64,000 nucleotides of DNA from Spirosoma radiotolerans (GCF_000974425.1 NZ_CP010429.1:3100001-3164000), one strand, 5' to 3'. Positions 42,182-51,050 are shown, counted from the stretch's first letter. Made by a program: numbers and translations. The notes: generated by a model not told the origin, from the letters alone.

Positions 42182-42652
42182 TTAAGCGGATGTAGGGAAG
42201 CTTACTACCTCCCACCAATAGCGACGGAGCGTTTGAAAACACGACACCCACTTATGATAGGTTGTTGGTTTGGTAATATACGAGGCAATATTCATCGAAT
42301 AAGCCTCGGTAATGTCTTCAACTATCTCGGAATGGCTCATAACAACCACGGGGATGAGTTGATAGCGGGGATGAGCTTTTATTTTTTCCAGTAAAGCCCA
42401 GCCATCTTTTCGGTTGGGCAAGTACGGTTCCATCAAAATTAGTCGGGGGATAGACCGACTATCCGATGCACACTCATCCAGAAACGACAAAACTTGAAGC
42501 GGATGATTTTTCCAGATTGGTTCAACTTCCGGAAAGGATTGAGCTAAGGCTGCACGAATGATAAGCCACTGGTCCGGGTTATTCTCGACAACCAAAATGG
42601 GTGTCCGACGAACTTTGCGGAGTTTGGGAGCATATGTAATAGCCATGTACAA
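42182..42652 (-). CDS. Atypical stand-alone receiver-domain protein
   Basis: 156 residues with the shape of a Rcp1-type single-domain response regulator: 'ILVVENNPDQWLIIRAAL', 'LILMEPYLPNRKDGW', 'IPVVVMSHS', 'ASYITKP'. The phosphoacceptor Asp of 'LLD..LP' is Glu75, and the acidic pair before it is Glu23-Asn24-Asn25. Ser106 and Lys128 of the switch are kept. A Glu at this site mimics phosphorylation in some receivers or means a phosphorylation-free role. No histidine kinase is adjacent. Start may be at codon 3. Confidence 0.8.
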   Translation of the reverse strand: MYMAITYAPKLRKVRRTPILVVENNPDQWLIIRAALAQSFPEVEPIWKNHPLQVLSFLDECASDSRSIPRLILMEPYLPNRKDGWALLEKIKAHPRYQLIPVVVMSHSEIVEDITEAYSMNIASYITKPTTYHKWVSCFQTLRRYWWEVVSFPTSA

Positions 42653-42861
42653 GTAGTTTTAGTTAACATTTAAGTGGAGATAAAGTAATTGACTTCGTAG
42701 CATCAGATGTAAACAGCAGCGGCCGATCGTCCAATGCATTCATTATATCGTCAACACCGAGCAGGCGGCCACTGCCGTCAAACCCGATGCTACGAAAATT
42801 TCATAAAAACAAACCCGAAACTATCAATAGTGTACTCTAAGCTAATAGGCTGTTTAGCAGC

Positions 42862-43074
42862 TTATTGGGCCTCATGGTGAGCCGAATTCAAGTGTTCAAT
42901 AGCTTCGTAACCTGCCCGCTTATACCGAGCTAGAAGTTGAGCAAAATCCTGCAGAGAATGGGAAGCGTGAGGAGCGACTTCGAGCAGTTGAGTAGCTTGG
43001 TCAACCGACGTTTTCTCATCATGCATCTGGTCGGGAGATGGCAAACGCAGGACCAAATTAGATGGATGTTTCAT
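42862..43074 (-). CDS. Small hypothetical protein, 70 aa
   Basis: Hydrophilic, helical ('DQATQLLEVAPHASHSLQDF', 'ARYKRAGYEAIEHLNSAHHE') and Ala/His-rich. No signal or motif. An overlapping plus-strand ORF of about equal length exists, so this call rests on the credible composition only. Confidence 0.4.
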   Translation of the reverse strand: MKHPSNLVLRLPSPDQMHDEKTSVDQATQLLEVAPHASHSLQDFAQLLARYKRAGYEAIEHLNSAHHEAQ

Positions 43075-43661
43075 ATGGTATCAAGAATCGACACACCTGT
43101 TCGTGGCGCAAAAAAATTGCTGCTGTTAAGACCGATAGTGTCTGGTGGATAAATAGTAATTGTACAAGTCTACAGAATGAATTAGTAATAAACTACTCAC
43201 CTATCTGTCAGTACCAAGGTTACCATTTCATGGATTTTAGAGATTTCATTTAACAACAGAAGTTGATTTGTTAAATTTTGGTACAGGTTCATCAGCAAAT
43301 TCATTTACAGACAACCATACAGTATATAATAACATACTAAAATTAATGATATGAATACTCATGGTTTACTCTTACGCAATATTAGGAAATATTTGAATTA
43401 TTTTATGTTAAGATAGAAAAATACCAATTATTATAGGCAATAATGGACATATAACTTGTTGATAATCAGAAAATAAGACCTTTCCCTAAAATTGGCTCTC
43501 CTACTTAATTCTTTACAAATTATATAGGTATTTATACTCAGACTATATAGTAACTAGCAGATATCAAAATGCATAAAAAAAATGAAAGTTGATTTGTGTT
43601 CGCCTTTTGGTACAGTGTTTGCTACAAACTAGCAATACATATTAACCAAGCTTTTCTACCC
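43075..43661. other. AT-rich spacer without clear gene
   Basis: About 590 bp, AT-rich, with short plus-strand ORFs that lack a plausible start context or composition. I see no RNA gene, CRISPR or IS end. Confidence 0.4.
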
Positions 43662-43784
43662 ATGAAAATCCGTATTATAGTTACAACTAGCTTAACGACG
43701 ACCGACCTTCAGAACATAGCAGCCTGGTCTATTCTACTATCGACATCCGCCCTTTTCTGGTATGGCGTTGTTAAATTCCTGTAG
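43662..43784 (+). CDS. Small membrane peptide, 40 aa
   Basis: From ATG 43662: a short polar start, then one hydrophobic helix ('WSILLSTSALFWYGVVKFL'). It could be a real small membrane protein; longer upstream frames are less convincing. Followed by a strong hairpin 118 nt downstream. Confidence 0.35.
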   Translation: MKIRIIVTTSLTTTDLQNIAAWSILLSTSALFWYGVVKFL

Positions 43785-43901
43785 TATGTGCCTGACCAGA
43801 CTAAAGATAAATACTCTGTTAGTCAAGCAAGTCTGGGTCTCAGCTTTGTCACGATTTCATCTAATTCCTTATTCAATTATATAGGTAACCAATAGTTAAC
43901 A

Positions 43902-43956
43902 TCAACAAAAATGCCCGTTTGAAACCTAGTAGGTTCCAAACGGGCATTTTTGTTGA
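43902..43956. terminator. 25-bp hairpin, bidirectional terminator
   Basis: TCAACAAAAATGCCCG (43902 on) pairs with CGGGCATTTTTGTTGA (ending 43956), 25 bp in total with one mismatch; loop TAGTA. A- and T-tracts flank the core on both strands, as in a terminator that works both ways, just 33 bp from the stop of the isomerase gene. Confidence 0.8.
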
Positions 43957-43988
43957 CAACTTAAAAAAGTCCGTATGCCTGACTCGTA

Positions 43989-44879
43989 CTATACGGTTAA
44001 CTTCTGAATATTTTTATAACTGATTGCAATAGACTCTAAAGGTGGAAGCTTGCATACATCCTGCTCTACAAAGTAATGGGTCATACCCGCTGTTTTCTTC
44101 GCATCGAAAATTCGTTGGAAGTCAATCGAACCTGTGCCAACGGGGGCAAACGCCCGTTCGGCGGTTTTCTCCATGTCTTTCACGTGCCAGAGGGGGAACC
44201 GGCCGGGATGCTTTTTGAATAGAGCAACGGGGTCCTGATTCGCCATGGTTGCCCAATACAGATCCAGTTCGAGCTTCACCAGGTTCTTGTCGGTGCCGCT
44301 GAGCAATACGTCATAAGGCATTTTACCATCCATTTCTTTGAACTCAAAGTCGTGGTTGTGGTAACAAAACTGAATACCAGCCGATTTGCATACTTCTGCC
44401 GATTTATTAAACAAGTCGGCGAATTGTTTGTAATCATCCAGTTTCGTTCGTTCGTCGGGGAACAGGTAAGCACAAACCATGTACTTCTGACCAATCGCAG
44501 CTGCGTCATCGACCGCCCGCTTCCAATCGTTTGTCAGTGTACCTTTCATTTTCGGCATCGTTTTGCCGGTCGTGTAATGGCCACTTGGCACCGTCATGCC
44601 TAACTCTTTTATCAACGCAGCGAATTCTTTAGGTGTTTTGCCGAAAAATTTGCCATCTGAGTAGCCAAAGGATTCTATTTCTTTGTAGCCAATAGCAGCC
44701 ACTTTTCTCAACGTACCTTCGGGATCTTTTCCCATCAAATCGCGCAGAGTGTAGAGCTGCAAACCCACCTTTTTAGGTGATGCGGCAAACGCATTCAGTT
44801 GAGGCAATAAAGCAGCCGACGTGGCCAAGGCACTTAATTTGAGGAACTGCTGGCGGGTAATTTTAGGAAATTGATTCAT
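43989..44879 (-). CDS. Exported sugar phosphate isomerase/epimerase-like TIM barrel
   Basis: 296 residues with a Tat-like leader ('RQQFLKLSALATSAALLPQL'). The xylose-isomerase-like TIM barrel shows 'GLQLYTLRDLMGKDPEGTL', 'GYKEIESFGY', 'FCYHNHDFEF' (metal His), 'LVKLELDLYWA' and 'FPLWHVKDM' (further ligands), ending 'THYFVEQD'. Such proteins epimerise or isomerise sugars, often in 3-keto-glycoside breakdown. It follows the GMC oxidoreductase gene by 161 nt on the same strand, so the two may act on one sugar in the periplasm. Confidence 0.85.
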   Translation of the reverse strand: MNQFPKITRQQFLKLSALATSAALLPQLNAFAASPKKVGLQLYTLRDLMGKDPEGTLRKVAAIGYKEIESFGYSDGKFFGKTPKEFAALIKELGMTVPSGHYTTGKTMPKMKGTLTNDWKRAVDDAAAIGQKYMVCAYLFPDERTKLDDYKQFADLFNKSAEVCKSAGIQFCYHNHDFEFKEMDGKMPYDVLLSGTDKNLVKLELDLYWATMANQDPVALFKKHPGRFPLWHVKDMEKTAERAFAPVGTGSIDFQRIFDAKKTAGMTHYFVEQDVCKLPPLESIAISYKNIQKLTV

Positions 44880-45040
44880 GAGATAAGGAAACTAGTTAAG
44901 GGCATCGGGCCTCGTACCCGTGCATTTAGTTTTTAAAGGTAAAAAAGCAACTTAAGAAGTAATAAGCTAACCCGTAACCTGTGCGATTCTAAGCCGGAAC
45001 AGGCTGCACAGGCTACTAGTCGGCTTATTACCAACACCGT

Positions 45041-46753
45041 TTAAACCAACCCTTGTTTCATAGCTTTGACGGCATAATCGGCGGCACGGGCTGTTAGGGC
45101 CATGTAGGTCAGTGAGGGGTTTTGTGTCGATGTGGAGGTCATGCAGGCACCATCGGTCACAAACACGTTTTTAACGGCATGAAGCTGGTTCCATTTGTTG
45201 AGCATTGAGGTTTTAGGGTCTTTGCCCATCCGAACACCACCCATTTCGTGAATATCGAGGCCAGGGCTGGCGTGGCTATCCCGGACGCGAATATTTTTAA
45301 AGCCCGCTTCGGTAAACATCTCAGTAAGCTGCTCCTGATAATCCTTCACCATCTTGTCATCATTGTCATCGTAGGCAATGGAGATTTTCAGTTGCGGAAT
45401 CCCAAACGGATCTTTCTGCGAGGCATCGAGGGCCAGGTAATTGCTTTCTTTAGGAATGGTTTCGCCCATCATGTGCGACCCCACATACCAGCCGCCTAAT
45501 TTCGGATTGAGCAGGCTTTCTTTCAAGTCGGCCCCGACCCCACTCTGGTCAGACCGCGAACCGCGTCCGGCTGAAAAACCAGCCGCATACCCTCGCAGAA
45601 AGCCCATTTCCTGCTTGTGTACATTTCGGAAGCGGGGAATATACGGACTGTTGGGGCGACGTCCGTCGGTGGTTGAATCGAGGTTGCCATCGTACTCAGC
45701 CGATATACCCGCCCGATAATTGTGGAAAGCCGCGTATTTGCCCAGTACACCACTGTCATTACCCAGCCCGTTCGGGAAGCGATGGGAGGTTGAATTTAAC
45801 AAGACCAAGTTCGAGTTCAGCGCGGCTGCATTCAGGAAGATAACACGCGCGTAATATTCCGTCATTTGCTTCGTGTTGGCATCGACTACCCGCACGCCCG
45901 TAGCCCGGCCTTTCTTTTCATCGTAAATGATGGAATGGACGACAGAGTTTGGCCGAAGCGTCATTTTACCCGTTTTGGCCGCCCAGGGAATCGTAGATGC
46001 ATTACTGCTGAAGTAGCCGCCAAAGGGGCAGCCCCGCTCGCAAATTGTGCGGTGCTGGCACTGCGCCCGTCCCTGCTGGAAATGGATCGGTTTGGCTTGA
46101 CTAATGTGGGCTGCCCGCCCCATGATCACGTGGCGGTCTTTGTATTTACCCGCTACTTTCTGCTGAAAATGTTTTTCGACACAGTTCCACTCGTGGGGAG
46201 GTAAAAACTCGCCGTCGGGCAAGGTAGCCAGCCCATCTTTATTACCCGAAATGCCCGCAAACTTTTCAACATAACTATACCAGGGAGCAATATCGGCGTA
46301 CCGGATCGGCCAGTCGACCGCAAAGCCGTCGCGGGCAGGCCCTTCGAAATCGAAATCACTCCACCGCTGGGTTTGCCGCGCCCACATCAGGGATTTACCA
46401 CCCACCTGATAGCCCCGAATCCAGTCGAATGGTTTCTCCTGGATGTAAGGGTGCTCCGCATCTTTTACGAAAAACTGCTCGGTGCCTTCATAAAAGGCAT
46501 AACATTTACTAATAATAGGGTTCGCTTCCCGCACCTCTCGCTTAAGCTGGTTGCGGTGTTCAAACTCCCACGGCTGCATGTTGGTGGTCGGGTAATCGGT
46601 TACGTGCCGAACATCGCGTCCCCGCTCCAAAACGAGTGTCCGAAGCCCTTTCCCCGTCAATTCTTTAGCAGCCCAGCCCCCGCTGATGCCCGATCCAATA
46701 ACAATGGCGTCGTATGTGTTAAGCGCCTGAGCGTCTATATTCAGGTATGACAT
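45041..46753 (-). CDS. GMC family FAD-dependent sugar oxidoreductase
   Basis: 570 residues from ATG 46753; a longer frame to 46813 would run through an inverted repeat and is rejected. FAD-binding 'DAIVIGSGISGGWAAKEL' (GxGxxG) and 'RTLVLERGRD' open the protein, followed by 'GYQVGGKSLMWARQTQRWS', Cys-bearing 'CERGCPFGGYF', and the C-terminal active site 'DIHEMGGVRMG' (His) and 'TQNPSLTYMAL' (Asn). This matches GMC sugar dehydrogenases such as glucoside 3-dehydrogenase or 2-keto-gluconate dehydrogenase. It lacks its own signal peptide and probably leaves the cell with the Tat-type small subunit encoded upstream. Confidence 0.9.
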   Translation of the reverse strand: MSYLNIDAQALNTYDAIVIGSGISGGWAAKELTGKGLRTLVLERGRDVRHVTDYPTTNMQPWEFEHRNQLKREVREANPIISKCYAFYEGTEQFFVKDAEHPYIQEKPFDWIRGYQVGGKSLMWARQTQRWSDFDFEGPARDGFAVDWPIRYADIAPWYSYVEKFAGISGNKDGLATLPDGEFLPPHEWNCVEKHFQQKVAGKYKDRHVIMGRAAHISQAKPIHFQQGRAQCQHRTICERGCPFGGYFSSNASTIPWAAKTGKMTLRPNSVVHSIIYDEKKGRATGVRVVDANTKQMTEYYARVIFLNAAALNSNLVLLNSTSHRFPNGLGNDSGVLGKYAAFHNYRAGISAEYDGNLDSTTDGRRPNSPYIPRFRNVHKQEMGFLRGYAAGFSAGRGSRSDQSGVGADLKESLLNPKLGGWYVGSHMMGETIPKESNYLALDASQKDPFGIPQLKISIAYDDNDDKMVKDYQEQLTEMFTEAGFKNIRVRDSHASPGLDIHEMGGVRMGKDPKTSMLNKWNQLHAVKNVFVTDGACMTSTSTQNPSLTYMALTARAADYAVKAMKQGLV

Positions 46754-46762
46754 GTATAGAGT

Positions 46763-46875
46763 GGTTACGGTTGTGGTTTGGGTTTGTGGTTTACGGTTGG
46801 CTGACGCGCTCATGTACCTGCGAAAGTGGCACTCATGCGTCAGCTAACCGTGAACATCAAACCGTAAACCGACGA
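46763..46875. repeat. Inverted repeat with seven-base rhythm in the operon spacer
   Basis: Left part: GGTTACG GTTGTGG TTTGGGT TTGTGGT TTACGGT TGGCTGA. Right part: TCAGCTA ACCGTGA ACATCAA ACCGTAA ACCGACG. The inner arms GGTTGGCTGACGC and GCGTCAGCTAACC pair except at one or two positions; further outward the match is looser. It lies between the small subunit stop and the GMC start. Confidence 0.6.
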
Positions 46876-46876
46876 C

Positions 46877-47419
46877 CTATTTGGGTTGAGAAGCGGTCTT
46901 GGCTTTAACGGGAACACAGCCATAATAATGACCGGGAATAAACTGGTAATGCGTCAGGTTGGTCATCACATATTCCGATGTCATGTAGCCCCGAATGGTC
47001 AGGTTCTTCACCAGCGAATAAAAGTCTTTTTGCGCTGTATCGGTCGATTTTGACAATTGTGTAAGCAGGGCGGTGCGTTGCGCGGTATCTCCTTCGGCAA
47101 AAGTCTTGTTGAACGATGCCTTGGCCAGGTCATCGAGCGAATCGAGGCCTTTCTGCAGATTTTCCTGGGTAGTTTTATCGTAACAGTCAGCTACCATTTT
47201 CTGAACAAACTGGTGCACATTCAGCGCTTTAGCGCCGGGCGTATCGGTAACCGGAATAATGGTTTCAACGAGCTCGGCTAATTGGTCGGCCTGATTGATC
47301 GAAAGAAAGTGTTGGGTAGACTGGACCGTTTCGGTTGACCAGCCATTGGCCCAGGCCGGCAGGCTGATTAGCCCGCCAAGGGCCCCAGCCATTGTTTTTA
47401 ACGCGTTACGTCTTTCCAC
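46877..47419 (-). CDS. Gluconate 2-dehydrogenase subunit 3-like, Tat-exported
   Basis: 180 residues, GTG start at 47419 since an in-frame stop lies just upstream. A twin-arginine leader 'ERRNALKTMAGALGGLISLPAWANG' in spaced form (RRNALK then a hydrophobic core) is followed by 'QADQLAELVETIIPVTDTPGAKALNVHQFV', the core of the Gluconate_2-dh3 family, which is the small subunit of GMC sugar dehydrogenases. It precedes the GMC gene in an operon. Its expected role is to carry or anchor the catalytic subunit across the membrane. Confidence 0.88.
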   Translation of the reverse strand: MERRNALKTMAGALGGLISLPAWANGWSTETVQSTQHFLSINQADQLAELVETIIPVTDTPGAKALNVHQFVQKMVADCYDKTTQENLQKGLDSLDDLAKASFNKTFAEGDTAQRTALLTQLSKSTDTAQKDFYSLVKNLTIRGYMTSEYVMTNLTHYQFIPGHYYGCVPVKAKTASQPK

Positions 47420-47830
47420 TGGAAGTTACGTCAACTAAGTTTATGAAATGATGACTGGCGACTAAAGGTATCGACTGCTAAAATTTCGGAGACTTTTCCA
47501 AAGACTAACAAGCCGGTAGCATTTAAAGAATCTTCGGAATCCGAATGGACTGAGTCGCCAGGTTTATTATGTCAAAGATACAAAATAAACCCTGACGATT
47601 TATACTATCTCCCCGCTTATCCCCATACTTTTCAGGAAATCAGGCCGTTTTCCTTTATACTAATTTACTCTATAGGAAAAGAGGATTAAATGCTGATTAA
47701 ATCCTCACTTTCTAATGATTTCCTGCAACATTTAGCGTTTGGGGATCGTAAACTATACAGGTAAGACTTTTTCCGCTTATCCAACAGATCTATGATACAA
47801 CACGTTGTGAACAAGGCCAAAACGGCTTCT
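47420..47830. other. Divergent spacer
   Basis: About 400 bp between divergent genes. It holds a short hairpin GAGGATTAA/TTAATCCTC (47682-47706 region). No ORF or strong promoter is seen. Confidence 0.35.
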
Positions 47831-49276
47831 ATGAATCAGTTATTTACCCAAAAATCGTCGATACAATGGCTATTGATGGCTGGATTTATTTTATCTCTGT
47901 CCGGCTGCAAAAAAACGACGGATGATGTTACTCCTCAGACGACAACGACAACCAGCGAAAATACAACGGTCGACAGCTGGATTTTGAGTAATATGCGGGA
48001 AGTGTATTACTGGAACGACAAGATTCCGGCCAATCCGGATACGACGTTGGCACCTGACTTATTTTTCGACTCGATCCTCTATAAATACGACGCCACCAAA
48101 AACCCAACAGGCGACCGTTTTTCGTGGATCGAAAATGATGCGAATACCCTGACAGCCGAATTGAGCGGCCAGTCGGTAACGACGGGGATGGACTATAACC
48201 TCTATCTGCGTGCTACAGGATCAACAGGTGTCATCGCTCAGGTGTTGTATGTACTCCCTGGCTCTCCGGCAGAGAAAGCCGGTTTAAAGCGGGGTGACGT
48301 CATCTCTAAAGTGAATGGCCAATTGCTCAACACAACAAATTATTCAGACCTGTTATCGACGGGTCCGACGTATACCTTTGGCCTGGCAACAATCAGTGGT
48401 TCGACACTGGTCGATTCCGATCAGACGAGGAGCGTGACGGCTACGGTGTTTCAGGAGAACCCGGTGTTTCTGGACTCGGTCTATACCATCGGCAGCAAAA
48501 AAATCGGTTATTTTGTGTACAACCAGTTTGTGCCGGGTGCTAACGGTAGCAAAGCCAATGAATACGATGCTCAGATGGATGCTGTTTTCAGCAAGTTCAA
48601 AGCGCAGGGCGTAAATGAACTCGTGCTCGACCTGCGCTACAATCCGGGCGGATACACGTCCTCATCGGCAAACTTGGCCAGTTTGATAGGAAAAGGCGTC
48701 AATTCCAGTAAGTTGTACTTCCGTGAAGAGTGGAATGCGACAATTACGCCCCTGTTGCAGCAGGAATACGGCAGCAGTTTCTTCGTGCAAAACTTTCTCG
48801 ACAAGTCGCAGAACATCGGTAACAATCTTTCTCGGGTATTCGTCTTAACAACTGACCATACAGCTTCGGCCAGCGAACTTATCATCAATGGCCTTCGTCC
48901 ATACATGCCCGTAACAACGATAGGTACGACTACGTATGGTAAAAACGTGGGATCGATCACCATCACCGACGACACAGGCAAGATTAAGTGGGGTATGCAG
49001 CCCATTGTTTTCCGGTCGTATAACAGCGCGGGGCAATCGGATTATTCAACAGGCTTTACTCCTACCGTTGAGGTCGAGGAGCCGATTAATCTGTTACCCC
49101 TGGGCGACGTCAATGAGCCACTCTTGAACGAAGCGCTGTCGGAAATCTCGGGTAATAGCGCTAATGGTCGTCGGGCAGCGGCTGTCCGAAACCCACTTTT
49201 GCAAATGGGGTCGTCTATTCAGAAAAAGGCAGGCGGTCAATCCATGATCCGGACCTTGAAGAACGTGAAGTTATAA
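47831..49276 (+). CDS. S41 family C-terminal processing peptidase lipoprotein
   Basis: 481 residues from ATG 47831 (an upstream ATG at 47792 would lengthen the signal by 13). Lipobox 'FILSLSGC'. After a Thr-rich linker come the N-terminal helical part 'WILSNMREVYYWNDKIP', a PDZ domain ('VLPGSPAEKAGLKRGDVISKV'), and the S41 core: 'LVLDLRYNPGGYTSSSANLASL' in pieces, catalytic Ser in 'HTASASELIINGLRPYM' and Lys in 'TTYGKNVGSI'. These lipid-anchored periplasmic proteases process or degrade envelope proteins. It ends in a strong terminator. Confidence 0.92.
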   Translation: MNQLFTQKSSIQWLLMAGFILSLSGCKKTTDDVTPQTTTTTSENTTVDSWILSNMREVYYWNDKIPANPDTTLAPDLFFDSILYKYDATKNPTGDRFSWIENDANTLTAELSGQSVTTGMDYNLYLRATGSTGVIAQVLYVLPGSPAEKAGLKRGDVISKVNGQLLNTTNYSDLLSTGPTYTFGLATISGSTLVDSDQTRSVTATVFQENPVFLDSVYTIGSKKIGYFVYNQFVPGANGSKANEYDAQMDAVFSKFKAQGVNELVLDLRYNPGGYTSSSANLASLIGKGVNSSKLYFREEWNATITPLLQQEYGSSFFVQNFLDKSQNIGNNLSRVFVLTTDHTASASELIINGLRPYMPVTTIGTTTYGKNVGSITITDDTGKIKWGMQPIVFRSYNSAGQSDYSTGFTPTVEVEEPINLLPLGDVNEPLLNEALSEISGNSANGRRAAAVRNPLLQMGSSIQKKAGGQSMIRTLKNVKL

Positions 49277-49299
49277 TTCCCTTTTTTGATTACCATTCC

Positions 49300-49344
49300 A
49301 ACGACTACAGCACAAAGAGGGTCTTTGTGCTGTAGTCGTTTTTG
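49300..49344 (+). terminator. 19-bp terminator hairpin of the S41 gene
   Basis: AACGACTACAGCACAAAGA (49300-49318) pairs perfectly with 49322-49340, loop GGG, then TTTTT. Clear rho-independent terminator. Confidence 0.9.
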
Positions 49345-49607
49345 TAAACCACTAACCTTTTCTTCCCTATGGCAATAATTAAGAATTTTTATGAGATGGG
49401 TACGTTGGTATGTAAGACTGGTTTGACGTAATTTTGTGGGACGAATTTGACCACTTAATCACCCGAGTTCGCTCGAAGCCGACTTACAGGTGACTCCCAA
49501 AGACTTCTTTATGGGTTGACTCATCCCAGTCGGGATGGTAAAATCGTCGTTTTTAACGCAAATTGGTATAACTTTACGTTTTAGTTCGTTCGTTTACGCT
49601 CTTTTTC
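49345..49607. other. Promoter region of the kelch operon
   Basis: About 260 bp. TAATTTTG (49429-49436) is an exact TAnnTTTG with a TTGG 20 nt upstream, but would leave a 165-nt leader. A weaker 'TATAACTTTACG' at about 49567-49578 is nearer to the ATG. No other structure. Confidence 0.35.
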
Positions 49608-50678
49608 ATGATTCATTTACCATTCCGATTATTCTCGGCATCTAGTTCCGAGCCGCAATCCGTAGCTTCTGAGACCTCGCTCTCCTCTGCAACTAAGAAA
49701 TCCAAAAAACAGCAGCGCATCAACTGGGCACTGGGTGTTGTTGCCATCGGCTGGGCTGGTTTACTGGTTGGCTGTAATAGTAATTCTACGGTATCTGTTC
49801 TGGGCGACTGGACAGTTAAATCCGAATTTGAAGGAGTAGCCCGTTCTGAAGCGGCTAGCTTCGTGATCAATAACATTGCTTACATGGGTACTGGCCGCAA
49901 TGCCAGCAACGAACGTCTCCAGGACTTCTGGGCGTACGATCCAGCCAAAAATGCCTGGTCGCAAAAGGCCAATTACGGGGGCGTTGCCCGTTATTCAGGT
50001 ATCGGTTTCGCAGTTGGCAACAAAGGCTACATCGGTACAGGTATCAACATCAATAGCGACAAGCTGAAAGATTTCTGGGCCTATGACCCAACCGCCAACA
50101 CCTGGACGAAAGTAGCGGACTTTGGCGGCACAGCCCGTTATGGTACGATGGCTTTCTCGATTGGCAACAAAGGGTATGTTGGAACCGGCAACGACGGTAA
50201 CTACCTGAAAGATATGTGGGCCTATGACCCAACCGCCAACGCCTGGACGAAAGTAGCCAGTTACGGGGGGGCAAAACGGGTTGGTGCCGTTGCTTTCGTC
50301 ATCAACAACATGGCTTACGCTGGTACAGGCAACAATAACGGTACTGCTCAGCGGGACTGGTATGTGTATGACCCTGCAACAGATGTATGGACGCAGAAAC
50401 TTGACTTCCTGACAGATCAGGCGGTACAGCGCAGCAATGGCGTTGGCTTTGCCATCAATGGAAAAGGCTACGTTACGCTCGGCGACAACACAACCGTTTG
50501 GCAGTATGATCCAACAGCGGACACATGGACTACCCTGGGTTCGTTTGAAGGTGCTAACCGGATCAACGCCGTTGGTTTTGCCATTGGCAACAAAGGCTAT
50601 GTAACGACGGGTAGTAACGGCACAAACCGCTTCGACGATTTGTGGGATTTCGATCCAACCATAGAACAGGTATTGTAA
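49608..50678 (+). CDS. Kelch-repeat lipoprotein
   Basis: 356 residues. An unusually long polar N-terminus of about 38 residues precedes a hydrophobic helix and lipobox 'GLLVGC', so it may be a lipoprotein with an extended n-region, or start further in. The rest is at least five kelch blades with the 'YDP..N.W....' core ('FWAYDPTANTWTKVADF', 'MWAYDPTANAWTKVASY') and 'GNKGYVGTG' strands. At DNA level two blades share near-identical segments (about 50080-50115 and 50215-50250). First gene of a conserved three-gene operon with DUF4907 and DUF4270 genes. Confidence 0.88.
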   Translation: MIHLPFRLFSASSSEPQSVASETSLSSATKKSKKQQRINWALGVVAIGWAGLLVGCNSNSTVSVLGDWTVKSEFEGVARSEAASFVINNIAYMGTGRNASNERLQDFWAYDPAKNAWSQKANYGGVARYSGIGFAVGNKGYIGTGININSDKLKDFWAYDPTANTWTKVADFGGTARYGTMAFSIGNKGYVGTGNDGNYLKDMWAYDPTANAWTKVASYGGAKRVGAVAFVINNMAYAGTGNNNGTAQRDWYVYDPATDVWTQKLDFLTDQAVQRSNGVGFAINGKGYVTLGDNTTVWQYDPTADTWTTLGSFEGANRINAVGFAIGNKGYVTTGSNGTNRFDDLWDFDPTIEQVL

Positions 50679-50700
50679 GGTGCAGAATGCCTCAACAAAC

Positions 50701-51039
50701 ATGAACCAACCAGCACAGACGAATGTAGTTCGAAAGGGGTTGCTTCTGGTGTTGCTGGTGCTGGCGATTCTGACAGCCTATACTATTTATCAGCGGCAAA
50801 ACCCCTATACGGTTGAGGTTTTTTCAACATCGGGCGGTTGGGGGTATGCCATTCTGAACCACGGAAAGCCATTCATTCATCAGCCTACTATACCGGGCCA
50901 GCCTGGTATAGTAGGCTTTTCCAGCGCAGCACAAGCCCAGCGGGTTGGTGAGCGGGTGGTTGAGAAAATACAACAGGACAAGGCCCTGCCTACCCTGACG
51001 AATGACGAACTACGCCAGTTAGGCGTAAAAATTCCCTGA
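50701..51039 (+). CDS. DUF4907 family membrane-anchored protein
   Basis: 112 residues from ATG 50701 (a GTG at 50680 is possible). One helix ('GLLLVLLVLAILTAYTI') and a small domain 'VEVFSTSGGWGYAILNHGKPFIHQPTIP' in spaced form, ending 'GFSSAAQAQRVGERVVEKI', which fits DUF4907. It sits between the kelch and DUF4270 genes as in many Bacteroidota. Function unknown. The coding strand contains a 13-bp perfect hairpin (50882-50917) over 'QPTIPGQPGIVGF'. Confidence 0.8.
   Translation: MNQPAQTNVVRKGLLLVLLVLAILTAYTIYQRQNPYTVEVFSTSGGWGYAILNHGKPFIHQPTIPGQPGIVGFSSAAQAQRVGERVVEKIQQDKALPTLTNDELRQLGVKIP
50882..50917. repeat. 13-bp perfect inverted repeat inside a coding gene
   Basis: AGCCTACTATACC (50882-50894) pairs with GGTATAGTAGGCT (50905-50917), loop 10 nt. 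It lies within the DUF4907 reading frame and does not break it. Confidence 0.7.
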
Positions 51040-51050
51040 ATTATTTGCTT

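Noticed and set aside
49995..50702. 235-codon ORF antisense to the kelch gene
   Set aside because: Its repeats mirror the kelch repeats on the opposite strand; there is no signal or fold of its own.
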